Both the position numbers and the translations under genes were made by a program. A DNA stretch of 19,936 nt. It comes from JAGQSZ01 sp049672765 (lineage in GTDB: Bacteria; Actinomycetota; Acidimicrobiia; Acidimicrobiales; Microtrichaceae). The stretch is taken from NCBI GenBank assembly GCA_049672765.1, contig JBATWQ010000413.1, positions 1 through 19,936 on the forward strand. The letters run 5' to 3'. Below the pieces are notes generated by a model. It saw only the letters and a list, made by a program, of their open reading frames with translations. It ran no database searches and was not told the origin of the DNA. Shown here in pieces: positions 6,939-14,320 of the stretch; the first letter of the stretch is position 1; the number at the start of each line of letters is the position of its first letter.

Positions 6939-7373
6939 ATGGCTCTTCGTTCACCGATTTCCCAGTTCAGCGCCGAGAGCGCAGTCGTCACCCAGCAACG
7001 CTTGCTGGTAATGCTCTACGACCGAGTTATCCGCGACATCGATGACGCCGAATCCGCGATTCGAGCGCGTGACCGTCACGCCTCCAACGAGGCCCTGCTC
7101 CACGCCCAGGACATAATCGCCGAGCTCGAGCGAGCGCTGGATCCGACGGTCTGGGACGCAGCCAAGGAACTGGCGACGGTCTACATGTTCGTCCAGGCTC
7201 GCCTGGTCCGGGCAAATGTCGCCCAGGACCTTTCGGCGCTCGCGGATGCCCGCACTGCGCTTGGCCCACTGCGTGAAGCCTGGACCAAGGCCTGGCAGAC
7301 AACTCTGGCCCCTTCGGGGGATCCAGTCCCTGTTGCGGCCGGGGTTCGTAGGCCTTTGGACGTCGCAGGATGA
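6939..7373 (+). CDS. fliS: Flagellin export chaperone FliS
   Basis: The product has 144 residues. The pattern AVVTQQRLLVMLYDRVIRDI near residues 14-33 is the FliS signature (LLxMLYDxxIxxI), followed by helices with HASNEALLHAQDIIAELERA and a final helix with REAWTKAW. FliS binds the C-terminal D0 helix of flagellin in the cytoplasm, stops premature polymerisation and guides it to the export gate. It lies 19 bases after fliD, with GAGGCGG upstream of the ATG, and its last 4 bases overlap the next gene. Its length is slightly above the usual 125-135 because of a Pro/Val-rich tail. Confidence 0.92.
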   Translation: MALRSPISQFSAESAVVTQQRLLVMLYDRVIRDIDDAESAIRARDRHASNEALLHAQDIIAELERALDPTVWDAAKELATVYMFVQARLVRANVAQDLSALADARTALGPLREAWTKAWQTTLAPSGDPVPVAAGVRRPLDVAG

Positions 7374-7648
7374 GCCTCGACTGGGACGCGGTGCTCGACG
7401 AGCTGGAGCACTCGATCCTTGAAGGCACGGAGTTCTCGGCACCACCAGTCGACGAGTCGACCGCCGTACCAACCGAACTCGCTCCGCGTCTGAGTGCCCT
7501 GATGGACCTGTGTCTGTCGCGGATTTCAGGGGTGGAGGACGAAATGGCCTCCACCAGCGACGAACTGGCCCAACTGTCGGCCTCGCGTCGAGCAACCCAG
7601 CAGCGCGGGCAGCGGACGTTCAGTAGCGCGTTCAATCAGTCGCTCTGA
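7370..7648 (+). CDS. Small acidic protein in the FliT position, function uncertain
   Basis: The product has 92 residues and starts at an ATG that overlaps the fliS stop (ATGA). The first half is acidic (LDWDAVLDELEHSILEG). The second half is predicted helix with coiled-coil character (LSALMDLCLSRISGVEDEMA, then STSDELAQLSASRRATQQRG). Many bacteria carry fliT, the chaperone for FliD, directly after fliS. The size and helical make-up fit that role, but I see no specific FliT signature, so the assignment is by position only. Codon use and coupling to fliS argue that it is a real gene. It ends 139 bases before flgB, so it closes the filament block. Confidence 0.72.
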   Translation: MSLDWDAVLDELEHSILEGTEFSAPPVDESTAVPTELAPRLSALMDLCLSRISGVEDEMASTSDELAQLSASRRATQQRGQRTFSSAFNQSL

Positions 7649-7688
7649 TTTCCCGCGGCCCCGGTCACGCATCCGAGAATTCACAGGT

Positions 7689-7718
7689 TTTTAGGACGAA
7701 CTCTCATTTGCGTAGCTC
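7689..7718 (+). promoter_or_regulatory. Possible promoter region for the basal-body block
   Basis: The 139-base gap before flgB contains a locally AT-rich patch (TTTTTAGGACGAACTCTC, then ATTTGCGTAGCTC) in an otherwise GC-rich region. No sigma-28 match is visible, and the best vegetative-type reading is weak. A small palindrome GGTGA-CGA-TCACC lies at 7720-7732. Since fliS ends one block and flgB begins an uninterrupted run of basal-body genes, a promoter is expected about here, but its identity is a guess. Confidence 0.25.
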
Positions 7719-7787
7719 TGGTGACGATCACCTGACTGAGCACGGAGCGCTCGCGGTCAACTGCCAGGGACAGGCGGAACTCAACTC

Positions 7788-8141
7788 TTGGACCTGCCCG
7801 TGATTTCGGATCTGACCCTTCGTACGCTCCAGTCGTCCCTCCAGGGACTCGATGCCCGGCGCAAAGCTGCCGAGAACAACATCGCAAACGTCGAAACCCC
7901 CGGCTTCAGCGCCCAGAAGGTTTCCTTCGAGGATTCGCTGCGCTCGGCCATCGCCCACAACAACCCGATGGGCGCCGAGATCGAGACCAGAGCCTCGACA
8001 GCAGCCACCCGGTTGAACGGCAACAACGTCAACGTCGCAGATGAGCTCACCGGCCTGACCGAAACAGCCCTACGACAGCAGCTCGTCGTCCAGGCGCTCA
8101 ACGGCAAGTACAGCGTCCTGCGTACTGCGATCGGAAACTGA
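7788..8141 (+). CDS. flgB: Flagellar proximal rod protein FlgB
   Basis: The product has 117 residues. Helix LTLRTLQSSLQGLDARRKAA, then ENNIANVETPGFSAQKVSFE, is the rod/hook family N-motif. The C-terminal helix contains LTETALRQQLVVQALNGKYS. FlgB forms the most proximal rod with FlgC and FliE above the MS ring. No ATG fits: I chose TTG at 7788 because AGGCGGA lies 9 bases before it. GTG at 7800 is an alternative but has no good ribosome binding site. The family size is about 115-135. It heads the run flgB-flgC-fliE-fliF, the standard order in Gram-positive and many other flagellar clusters. Confidence 0.92.
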   Translation: MDLPVISDLTLRTLQSSLQGLDARRKAAENNIANVETPGFSAQKVSFEDSLRSAIAHNNPMGAEIETRASTAATRLNGNNVNVADELTGLTETALRQQLVVQALNGKYSVLRTAIGN

Positions 8142-8149
8142 GGAACGAC

Positions 8150-8587
8150 ATGAGTGGTCCCTTCTCGTCCCTTGGCGCGCCGGCTTCCGGTATGCGCGTC
8201 TACCAGACCTGGATCGACGCGGTGTCGGACAACATCGCAAACATCAGCACCGTCAATCCGAGCGATGAGGGTGCCTTCCAGGAGCGGTTCGTCATAGCCC
8301 AGGCCTCCGGCGGCGGCGCTGCGATCGGTGCTTCAACAGGTGGGGCTGAACAGATCGGTGACGGAGCGTTCGTGAAGGGTGCGGCATTCGGATCCGCCGA
8401 GGGCCGACTGGTCTACAACCCCGACCATCCCTATGCAGACGCCGACGGCATGGTCCGGATGCCGGACATCGACATGTCGACCCAAATGACCAATCTGATA
8501 ATCGCCCAACGCGCCTACCAGGCGAACGTGACCGTGTTTGAGCGGGCCCGCGATTCGTATCTCCGTGCCCTTGAAATCGGGAAGTGA
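8150..8587 (+). CDS. flgC: Flagellar proximal rod protein FlgC
   Basis: The product has 145 residues. The N-terminal motif SGMRVYQTWIDAVSDNIANI is a slightly altered rod motif. The C-terminal motif VRMPDIDMSTQMTNLIIAQR, then AYQANVTVFERARDSYLRAL, is characteristic of FlgC. It assembles with FlgB in the proximal rod across the peptidoglycan. GAGG sits 6 bases before the ATG, 8 bases after flgB. The final bases (GTGA) are shared with the fliE start. Confidence 0.95.
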   Translation: MSGPFSSLGAPASGMRVYQTWIDAVSDNIANISTVNPSDEGAFQERFVIAQASGGGAAIGASTGGAEQIGDGAFVKGAAFGSAEGRLVYNPDHPYADADGMVRMPDIDMSTQMTNLIIAQRAYQANVTVFERARDSYLRALEIGK

Positions 8588-8892
8588 CAGTGCCTGCCAT
8601 TCCAGCAATTTCCTCGATCACGCCTCCTGTTGGTGCCGCCCGCTCGCCAATGGTCGGCGACGCTGCCAGCGGCGACAACTTCGCGTCGGCCCTGACGGGT
8701 GCGCTCGACAATCTGGACGCGTCACAGAAGGCGACCGACGGCCTTGCCCGCGCAGCTGCCACTGGTGACCTCGACAAGATCGAGGACCTGATGGTCGCGA
8801 CCACCGAAACACAACTCGCCACGCAGCTGACCGTTGCGGTGCGAAACAAAGCGGTTGAGGCGTTCAACGACGTCATGAGGATGCAGCTGTGA
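8584..8892 (+). CDS. fliE: Flagellar MS-ring/rod adaptor FliE
   Basis: The product has 102 residues and starts with GTG overlapping the flgC stop. The C-terminal two-thirds match FliE: SALTGALDNLDASQKATDGL, then EDLMVATTETQLATQLTVAV and the ending FNDVMRMQL, which corresponds to the conserved YxEIMRMQ end. FliE anchors the rod in the MS ring and is the first rod-type export substrate. A second GTG at 8590 would only remove two residues. The last 4 bases overlap fliF (GTGA). Confidence 0.93.
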   Translation: MTVPAIPAISSITPPVGAARSPMVGDAASGDNFASALTGALDNLDASQKATDGLARAAATGDLDKIEDLMVATTETQLATQLTVAVRNKAVEAFNDVMRMQL

Positions 8893-10697
8893 GCGAACCG
8901 ATAGAAGCCGATTCCTTCCCGGCCGGCTCCATGGATCCCACCACCAACACCAGGGTTGCCTCGGGCTTCGGTGGCGCCAACTTCGGCGGCTCAGGAACCC
9001 CCAGGGAACGTCTCGAGAATCTGCTGGCCGGCTACTCCCGCCGCCAGAAGATCATCGCCGGAGCCTCCGTTCTGGGTGTCGTCGCCCTCTTGTTCATCGT
9101 CACCAAGGTGACTGGCCGCACCGAGTGGGGAGCGCTGTACACCGACGTTTCCCCCACCGACGGGGGAGCCATAGTCACCGCGCTCGACGAGCAGGGTGTC
9201 CCCCACAAGCTGACCAACGGTGGATCGACGATCATGGTTCCCGCCGAACAGGTCTACGACACACGCCTGAAGCTCTCCGACACCGCTCTGCCCAGCGCCG
9301 GAAAGGTCGGCTACGGAGTTCTCGACGGACAGGGCCTGACCACCTCCGAGTTCGGCCAGCGGGTCGGCTACCAACGGGCGATGGAGGGCGAACTGGGCAA
9401 GACCATCGAGGCGCTCGACTCGGTCAAGACCGCAGTTGTGCACCTCGCGATCCCCGAGGATCAGGTGTTCGCGCTCCAGGACCAGAAGCCATCCGCGAGC
9501 GTCCTCATCAAGACCAGGGGTTCGGGGCTGACCGAGGACCAGGTGCGGGCGATCGTGAACCTGGTTGCGTCGGGGATCGAAGGAATGTCACCCGACGATG
9601 TCACCGTCGCCGACTCCGAGGGCAATGTCCTGTCCGCGCCGGGTCAGGGAGTCAACGCCGCCGGGGGCGGCAGTGGAACCCGCCAACGCCAGACCGCCGA
9701 GTTCGAAGCTGCCATGCGCAAGTCGCTCGATGACCTGCTCGTCAGCGTCGTCGGCAAGGGCGGCGCCAAGGTGAGCGTCAACGCCGAACTCGACTTCGAC
9801 CAGACCAACGTGTCCAAGGAGACCTTCGAGACCCCCGGTGTCAGGGCAGACGGCAAGGACCTCGTTCTCGAAGAATCGAAGCGGGACGAGTCCTTCACGG
9901 GGGCCGGCCCCCAGACCGGCGGGCCCCTCGGTCCCGATACTCCGCCGGTAGTCGCTGGCAATGCCGACTCCGACTACACCCTCGCCGAGGGTGATGTCCG
10001 CTACGCGGTCAACCGTGCCGTCGAGTCGACTACCAAGACACCCGGGTCGGTCAAGCAACTCTCGGTCGCGGTCCTGGTCGACCAGAGCAAGGTCAACGCC
10101 GCACAGGCGGACCAGCTGGCTCGCAGCCTCGCCGCAGGTGCCAACATCCGGGCCGACCGGGGTGACGTGCTGACCGTCACCCGACTTCCCTTCGACGAGT
10201 CGTCCCTCGATGACACCAAGGCCCAGCTCGAGGCCGCCGAGGCCGCAAAGGCCGCGGCTGGCGGGAGTTCTGGTCTCCGCAGCTCGGCGCTGCTGATCGG
10301 CCTTGCCCTGTTGGTCATCTCGGGAGCGATCGCCTACCGCAGAATGCTGCGGAAACGGATGGACGAGCAGCTGATGGACCTCGTCTCGGAATCACACTCG
10401 GCGCTACCCAGCGGTGAGGGCGACCTGGAGGACGAGTTGGATCCCGCCACCGCCGCAATGTTGGCCCGGGCCGACGAAGACGACATGTTGGACCTGAGCG
10501 CAGGCGAGCCGATCGACGGTGAGATTGAGTTCGGCGAACTGGTCGAGGTCTCGAATGCGCTTGACCTGATCGACCCTGAGGAGTTGGAGCGCATGAGCCG
10601 CGAAGCCTCGATCTCTGGGCTCATCGAGAACCAGCCAGAAGAGGTGGCTGCGTTGCTACGCGGCTGGCTCGCAGATAGACGAGGAGTTTCCCGATGA
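8889..10697 (+). CDS. fliF: Flagellar MS-ring protein FliF
   Basis: The product has 602 residues. A first membrane helix lies at about 55-73 (IIAGASVLGVVALLFIVTKV), followed by the ring-building motifs (about 80-250, including LPSAGKVGYGVLDGQGLTTS and RAMEGELGKTIEALDSVKTA). The extracytoplasmic C-terminal region (270-440) has a Gly/Pro loop (about 335-357). A second membrane helix lies at about 466-484, and an acidic cytoplasmic tail ends with SGLIENQPEEVAALLRGWL, the FliG-binding helix pair. FliF builds the MS ring in the membrane that houses the export gate. The tail is long and very acidic (GEGDLEDELDPA). The GTG start overlaps fliE and the end overlaps fliG, so expression is tightly coupled. 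Confidence 0.97.
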   Translation: MSEPIEADSFPAGSMDPTTNTRVASGFGGANFGGSGTPRERLENLLAGYSRRQKIIAGASVLGVVALLFIVTKVTGRTEWGALYTDVSPTDGGAIVTALDEQGVPHKLTNGGSTIMVPAEQVYDTRLKLSDTALPSAGKVGYGVLDGQGLTTSEFGQRVGYQRAMEGELGKTIEALDSVKTAVVHLAIPEDQVFALQDQKPSASVLIKTRGSGLTEDQVRAIVNLVASGIEGMSPDDVTVADSEGNVLSAPGQGVNAAGGGSGTRQRQTAEFEAAMRKSLDDLLVSVVGKGGAKVSVNAELDFDQTNVSKETFETPGVRADGKDLVLEESKRDESFTGAGPQTGGPLGPDTPPVVAGNADSDYTLAEGDVRYAVNRAVESTTKTPGSVKQLSVAVLVDQSKVNAAQADQLARSLAAGANIRADRGDVLTVTRLPFDESSLDDTKAQLEAAEAAKAAAGGSSGLRSSALLIGLALLVISGAIAYRRMLRKRMDEQLMDLVSESHSALPSGEGDLEDELDPATAAMLARADEDDMLDLSAGEPIDGEIEFGELVEVSNALDLIDPEELERMSREASISGLIENQPEEVAALLRGWLADRRGVSR

Positions 10698-11737
10698 CTT
10701 TGGCGACTGCGGGGGCACGTCGTGCCTCGTTGACGGCCAAGAACATGAACGGCCTGCAGAAGTCGGCCGTGTTGTTGATGACGGTTGGCAAGGAACGTGC
10801 CGCCAAGGTCCTGGGTGAACTGACCGAGGCGGAGATCACCGAGATCATGGGCGAGGTCGCCCAGCTGCAATCGGTGTCAGCGGAAGTAGTCGAGTCGGTC
10901 CTCCAAGAGTTCGACATGACCGCCAAGGCGCGCACGCAGATCGCGACGGGCGGCATGGACGTCGCCAAGGACCTCCTCGAAGCTGCCCTCGGTACCACGA
11001 AGATGAAGGAGATTTTCGAGCGCCTGTCGATCAACTTCATCAGCGCTCCCTTCGAGTTCGTTCGCCGGGTCGAACCGCGGATGGTTCTCTCGTACATACG
11101 TAACGAACATCCCCAGACGATCGCCCTGATCCTCGCCCACATGGTTCCCGAGGCGGCCGCATCGGTGCTCGCAGGGCTGGGCGAGGACACCCAGCGTGAC
11201 GTCGCAGTCAGGGTGGCGACCATGGACCGCACCTCGCCAGAGATCATCGAGGTCGTCGAATCGGCGCTCGAGAAGCGGCTGTCCTCGCTGGCGCAACAGG
11301 GCGAGCTCTCACAGGCCGGCGGTGTCCAGTCGCTGGTCGCGCTGCTCAACCGTTCGGACCGCTCAACCGAGCGTCTCATCTTCGAGGGACTCGACACCCA
11401 CGACTCGTCGCTCGCTGCCGAAGTCCGCTCCCGCATGTTCGTCTTCGAGGACATCCTGACTCTCGACGATCTGGCTGTTCAGCAGATCCTCCGACGGGTC
11501 GACACCAAGGACCTGGCAATGGCGCTCAAGGGTGTTCGCGACGAAGTGCGTGACAAGGTGCTCAGCAACCTTTCGACCCGTGCCTCCGAGACCCTCGCCG
11601 ACGACATCGAAATTCTCGGTGCGGTTCGCCTCAGTGCGGTCGAGACGGCCCAGGGTGAGATCGTCGCGACGATTCGTGAGATGGAGGACGCCGGCGACAT
11701 CGTCCTGGTCCGCATGCACGAGGAATTTGTCGAATGA
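10694..11737 (+). CDS. fliG: Flagellar motor switch protein FliG
   Basis: The product has 347 residues. The N-domain (about 18-110) begins NMNGLQKSAVLLMTVGKERA and binds the FliF tail. The middle domain carries the conserved EHPQ (139-142) within RNEHPQTIALILAHM. The C-terminal torque domain has FVFEDILTLDDLAVQQILRR, then DTKDLAMALKGVRDEVRDKV and the charged helix SETLADDIEILGAVRL with the Asp pair at 303-304, equivalent to the region that faces the stator. FliG forms the upper C ring and converts MotA contact into rotation. The motor partner motA is at the end of the window. Starts and stops overlap with fliF and fliH by 4 bases (ATGA both). Confidence 0.97.
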   Translation: MTLATAGARRASLTAKNMNGLQKSAVLLMTVGKERAAKVLGELTEAEITEIMGEVAQLQSVSAEVVESVLQEFDMTAKARTQIATGGMDVAKDLLEAALGTTKMKEIFERLSINFISAPFEFVRRVEPRMVLSYIRNEHPQTIALILAHMVPEAAASVLAGLGEDTQRDVAVRVATMDRTSPEIIEVVESALEKRLSSLAQQGELSQAGGVQSLVALLNRSDRSTERLIFEGLDTHDSSLAAEVRSRMFVFEDILTLDDLAVQQILRRVDTKDLAMALKGVRDEVRDKVLSNLSTRASETLADDIEILGAVRLSAVETAQGEIVATIREMEDAGDIVLVRMHEEFVE

Positions 11738-12564
11738 GCTCAAGGATCTCCACGGCTTCGTGGGTCGACCTGGACGCGGACCTGGACGCGGGCCTGGACG
11801 CCGGTCTTGCCGGATGGATCGAGCCTCTGGTTCCGCTCAGGAGTCGGGTCCACCGGAACGGCTCGAGGCCCTTTGTCGATATCGAGCTTCCCGACGTCGA
11901 GACCCTCGAGAGCCTGGCCCCCGAGGAGATGGAAAACCTCGGCGACGGATGCACCTCCGGCGCGGATGAGGCCGATGTCTCCGATGACTCCGAGGATGAG
12001 GACCGATCGGGGGCGGCCGCTATCGCGTGGGCCGTCGCATACCGTGACGGACTGGCCCTGGGTCGGAGCGAAGGATATGCCCAAGGTCTGGCCGAAGGTC
12101 GCCGTCAGGGCAGCTTCGAAGCCCGAAATGAAGGCCGTGCCGTGGCCGAACGGGCCGTCGCGGCGATGTCGCTGCAGATCGACACGGTCCTCGTGGCCCT
12201 CGATGAGATGGTCGAGAAGGTGGCCGGCGAGGCGACCTCGCTCGGGCTCGGAGTAGCCGAAGCGGTTCTGGACAACGAACTCAGAACGTCGACAAATCCC
12301 GGTGCCGATGCCATTGCAAGGGCTGTCCATCTGTTGCCCGATTCGGCGTCGGGTGGATCGGACCGGCTGAGGATCCATCTCAACCCCGGCGACGTAGAAG
12401 GTCTTGGTGATGTCGACACCGCCGGTCTGGCCGGTCGGGCCGTCGAGATCGTCGCCGACGACGAAGTCGCTTCCGGTAGCTGCAAGATGGAACTGGGTGC
12501 AATGCGCCTGGATGCTTCGGTCGGCGCTGCACTCGCCCGGGTCCGAGCGGTGCTCTCGTGCTGA
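11734..12564 (+). CDS. fliH: Flagellar export apparatus regulator FliH
   Basis: The product has 276 residues. A run of glycines every fourth residue, G106 to G126 (GLALGRSEGYAQGLAEGRRQ, then G), is the GxxxG repeat typical of FliH. The C-terminal part (about 135-276, ERAVAAMSLQIDTVLVALDE and following) matches the FliH/YscL domain. Dimeric FliH binds FliI and tethers it to the C ring. The N-terminus is unusual: DLDADLDAGLDAGLAGW comes from a 12-base tandem repeat, followed by a very acidic segment near 79-90. The ATG overlaps the fliG stop, and the end overlaps fliI by 7 bases. Sequence conservation of FliH is low, so position and the GxxxG run are the main evidence. Confidence 0.9.
   Translation: MSSRISTASWVDLDADLDAGLDAGLAGWIEPLVPLRSRVHRNGSRPFVDIELPDVETLESLAPEEMENLGDGCTSGADEADVSDDSEDEDRSGAAAIAWAVAYRDGLALGRSEGYAQGLAEGRRQGSFEARNEGRAVAERAVAAMSLQIDTVLVALDEMVEKVAGEATSLGLGVAEAVLDNELRTSTNPGADAIARAVHLLPDSASGGSDRLRIHLNPGDVEGLGDVDTAGLAGRAVEIVADDEVASGSCKMELGAMRLDASVGAALARVRAVLSC
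11767..11802 (+). repeat. 12-bp tandem repeat inside fliH, three copies
   Basis: GACCTGGACGCG occurs at 11767-11778 and 11779-11790. A variant copy GGCCTGGACGCC follows at 11791-11802. It encodes the repeats DLDA, DLDA, GLDA at the N-terminus of FliH. It keeps frame, so copy number could vary by slippage without breaking the gene. Confidence 0.85.
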
Positions 12565-13874
12565 ACGCGACCCTCGACCCCCGGCTCCGCAACGCGGTCC
12601 ACGTTTCGGCGCGTCCAGAGGTCACCGGACGGGTTTCGAAAGTCGTCGGGCTGACTGTCGAGACCGAAGGTGTCGAGGCGGCGATCGGTGAGGTCCTGAC
12701 CATTCGCAGTAGCGCAGGAGCCCCCGACATGACGGCCGAGGTCGTCGCCCTCGGAGAACGCGGACCTGTGGTCATGGCGCTGTCGGAGATGCAGGGACTT
12801 CGCATAGGTGATCGAGTCCTGGCGACCGGTCGTCCGCTCACCACGCCCATCGGCGAACAGCTTCGGGGTCGGGTGCTCGACGGACTCGGCCGCCCCATCG
12901 ACGGCGGGCCCTCAATCGACGGCCTGGACCGGGTCAGTCTGCACAACGAAACTCCGCATCCACTCCAGAGGCCGCTCGTGCGTCAACCTGTTCACCTGGG
13001 TGTCAGGGCTCTTGACGCAACCACGCCGATTGGACGCGGTCAGAGGGTCGGAATCCTCGCCGGATCAGGCGTCGGCAAGTCCAGCCTGTTGTCGATGATT
13101 GTGCGCGGCACCGACGCCGACATCTCTGTCCTCGCCCTGGTCGGTGAACGAGGTCGAGAGGTCCGTGAGTTCATAGACGTGGACCTCGGCCCCGAAGGGC
13201 TGGCACGCACGGTTCTGGTTGTGGCCACATCTGATGCACCAGCGACGGTCAGGCGTAGCGCCGCGTTCATGGCGACCCGCATCGCCGAGTCATTCCGCGA
13301 CGAGGGAGCGCATGTCAATCTTCTGATGGACAGCCTGACCCGGGTGTCCATGGCCCAACGCGAGATCGGACTCTCCGTCGGCGAGCCGCCCGCCACACGT
13401 GGCTACCCGCCGTCGGTTTTCGGGCTCATGCCGAAGCTCCTCGAACGGGCGGGGACCAGCGAACGAGGTTCGATCACCGGTATCTACACCGTTCTCGTCG
13501 AGGGAGATGACCTCAATGACCCCATCGGTGACACCGCCCGCTCGATTCTCGACGGACACATCTCGCTGTCGAGGGCGCTCGCAACGTCAGGGCATTTCCC
13601 GTCGATCGATGTTCTGAACAGCATCTCCAGGGTTTCGTCCGCGGTCACCACGCCCGAACAGCAGGCGCTCGCTCGTGATCTGCGACGACTCATGGCCGCC
13701 TACCGCGACGCCAAGGACCTGGTCGACCTGGGCGCCTATGTCGCCGGGGCTGATCCGGTGGTCGACAGGGCGCTGCTGTTGCGTCCGGGCATCGAGGCGT
13801 TCCTGCAACAGGGCATGTCCGAGACCGAACCTCCGGGTGGAGTCTGGTCACGACTGGCCGAGGTGCTGCGATGA
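12558..13874 (+). CDS. fliI: Flagellum-specific export ATPase FliI
   Basis: The product has 438 residues. Walker A is GILAGSGVGKSS at about 165-176, with the catalytic Lys174. GERGREVREF at about 197 supplies the catalytic glutamate region, and Walker B is NLLMDSLTR (254-262). GEPPATRGYPPSVFGLMPKL at 275 and following is the flagellar/type III variant of the beta-like ATPase core. FliI forms a hexamer under the export gate, unfolds and detaches substrates from chaperones, and works with FliH and FliJ encoded on either side. GTG at 12558 overlaps the fliH end by 7 bases. Length and motif order are normal for the family. Confidence 0.97.
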   Translation: MLNATLDPRLRNAVHVSARPEVTGRVSKVVGLTVETEGVEAAIGEVLTIRSSAGAPDMTAEVVALGERGPVVMALSEMQGLRIGDRVLATGRPLTTPIGEQLRGRVLDGLGRPIDGGPSIDGLDRVSLHNETPHPLQRPLVRQPVHLGVRALDATTPIGRGQRVGILAGSGVGKSSLLSMIVRGTDADISVLALVGERGREVREFIDVDLGPEGLARTVLVVATSDAPATVRRSAAFMATRIAESFRDEGAHVNLLMDSLTRVSMAQREIGLSVGEPPATRGYPPSVFGLMPKLLERAGTSERGSITGIYTVLVEGDDLNDPIGDTARSILDGHISLSRALATSGHFPSIDVLNSISRVSSAVTTPEQQALARDLRRLMAAYRDAKDLVDLGAYVAGADPVVDRALLLRPGIEAFLQQGMSETEPPGGVWSRLAEVLR

Positions 13875-14320
13875 AGGGCTACCGCTTCCGCCTTGAACCC
13901 GCGATGCGGGTCCGACGACTCCAGGAGGAGAACGCCCGGGCCCGTCTTGCCAGAGCGAGAATCGCTGCGGACCAGGCCATGAGCGAAACGGCGCACCGTC
14001 GAAGCCTGCTCGATCGTGTCAGGGAGTCGCGCAGTTCCGAGGCGAGCACCGACGACTGGCAAGCAGCGAGAGATCGCCGTGACCGCATGGCCGCAGCGTT
14101 GCGCGCCGCTCAGAGCGCAGAAGCCCACGCCCTCGATATCGCACTCGGTCACCAGAACAACTGGGAGGAGGCTGCGGCCGAACTGAAGGTCCTCGAGCGG
14201 CTCGACGAACGCAGCCGTGAGGAATGGCGACTTGAGCAGAACCGGGCCGAGCAGAAGGAACTCGACGAGCTCGCAACCGCGCGGTCCGTTCGTATCAGTC
14301 ACGGGCGGGGTATCTCGTGA
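13871..14320 (+). CDS. fliJ: Flagellar export stalk protein FliJ
   Basis: The product has 149 residues and is almost all helix and strongly charged. The start MKGYRFRLEPAMRVRRLQEE, then NARARLARARIAADQAM, is the typical FliJ opening (Y-x-F-x-LxxxLxxR). Two long heptad regions form the antiparallel coiled coil, with ELKVLERLDERSREEWRLEQ in the C-terminal half. FliJ sits in the central pore of the FliI hexamer and couples it to FlhA. It overlaps fliI by 4 bases (ATGA), and its stop overlaps the hydrolase GTG. Sequence conservation is low, but the coiled coil and position make the call firm. Confidence 0.9.
   Translation: MKGYRFRLEPAMRVRRLQEENARARLARARIAADQAMSETAHRRSLLDRVRESRSSEASTDDWQAARDRRDRMAAALRAAQSAEAHALDIALGHQNNWEEAAAELKVLERLDERSREEWRLEQNRAEQKELDELATARSVRISHGRGIS

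Noticed and set aside
6951..7595. Leftward 214- and 202-residue frames opposite fliS and the next gene
   Set aside because: Antisense shadows. The forward frames carry the FliS signature and ATGA coupling.
10621..11454. 277-residue leftward frame opposite fliG
   Set aside because: Shadow of a well conserved fliG with Ser/Arg-rich nonsense composition.
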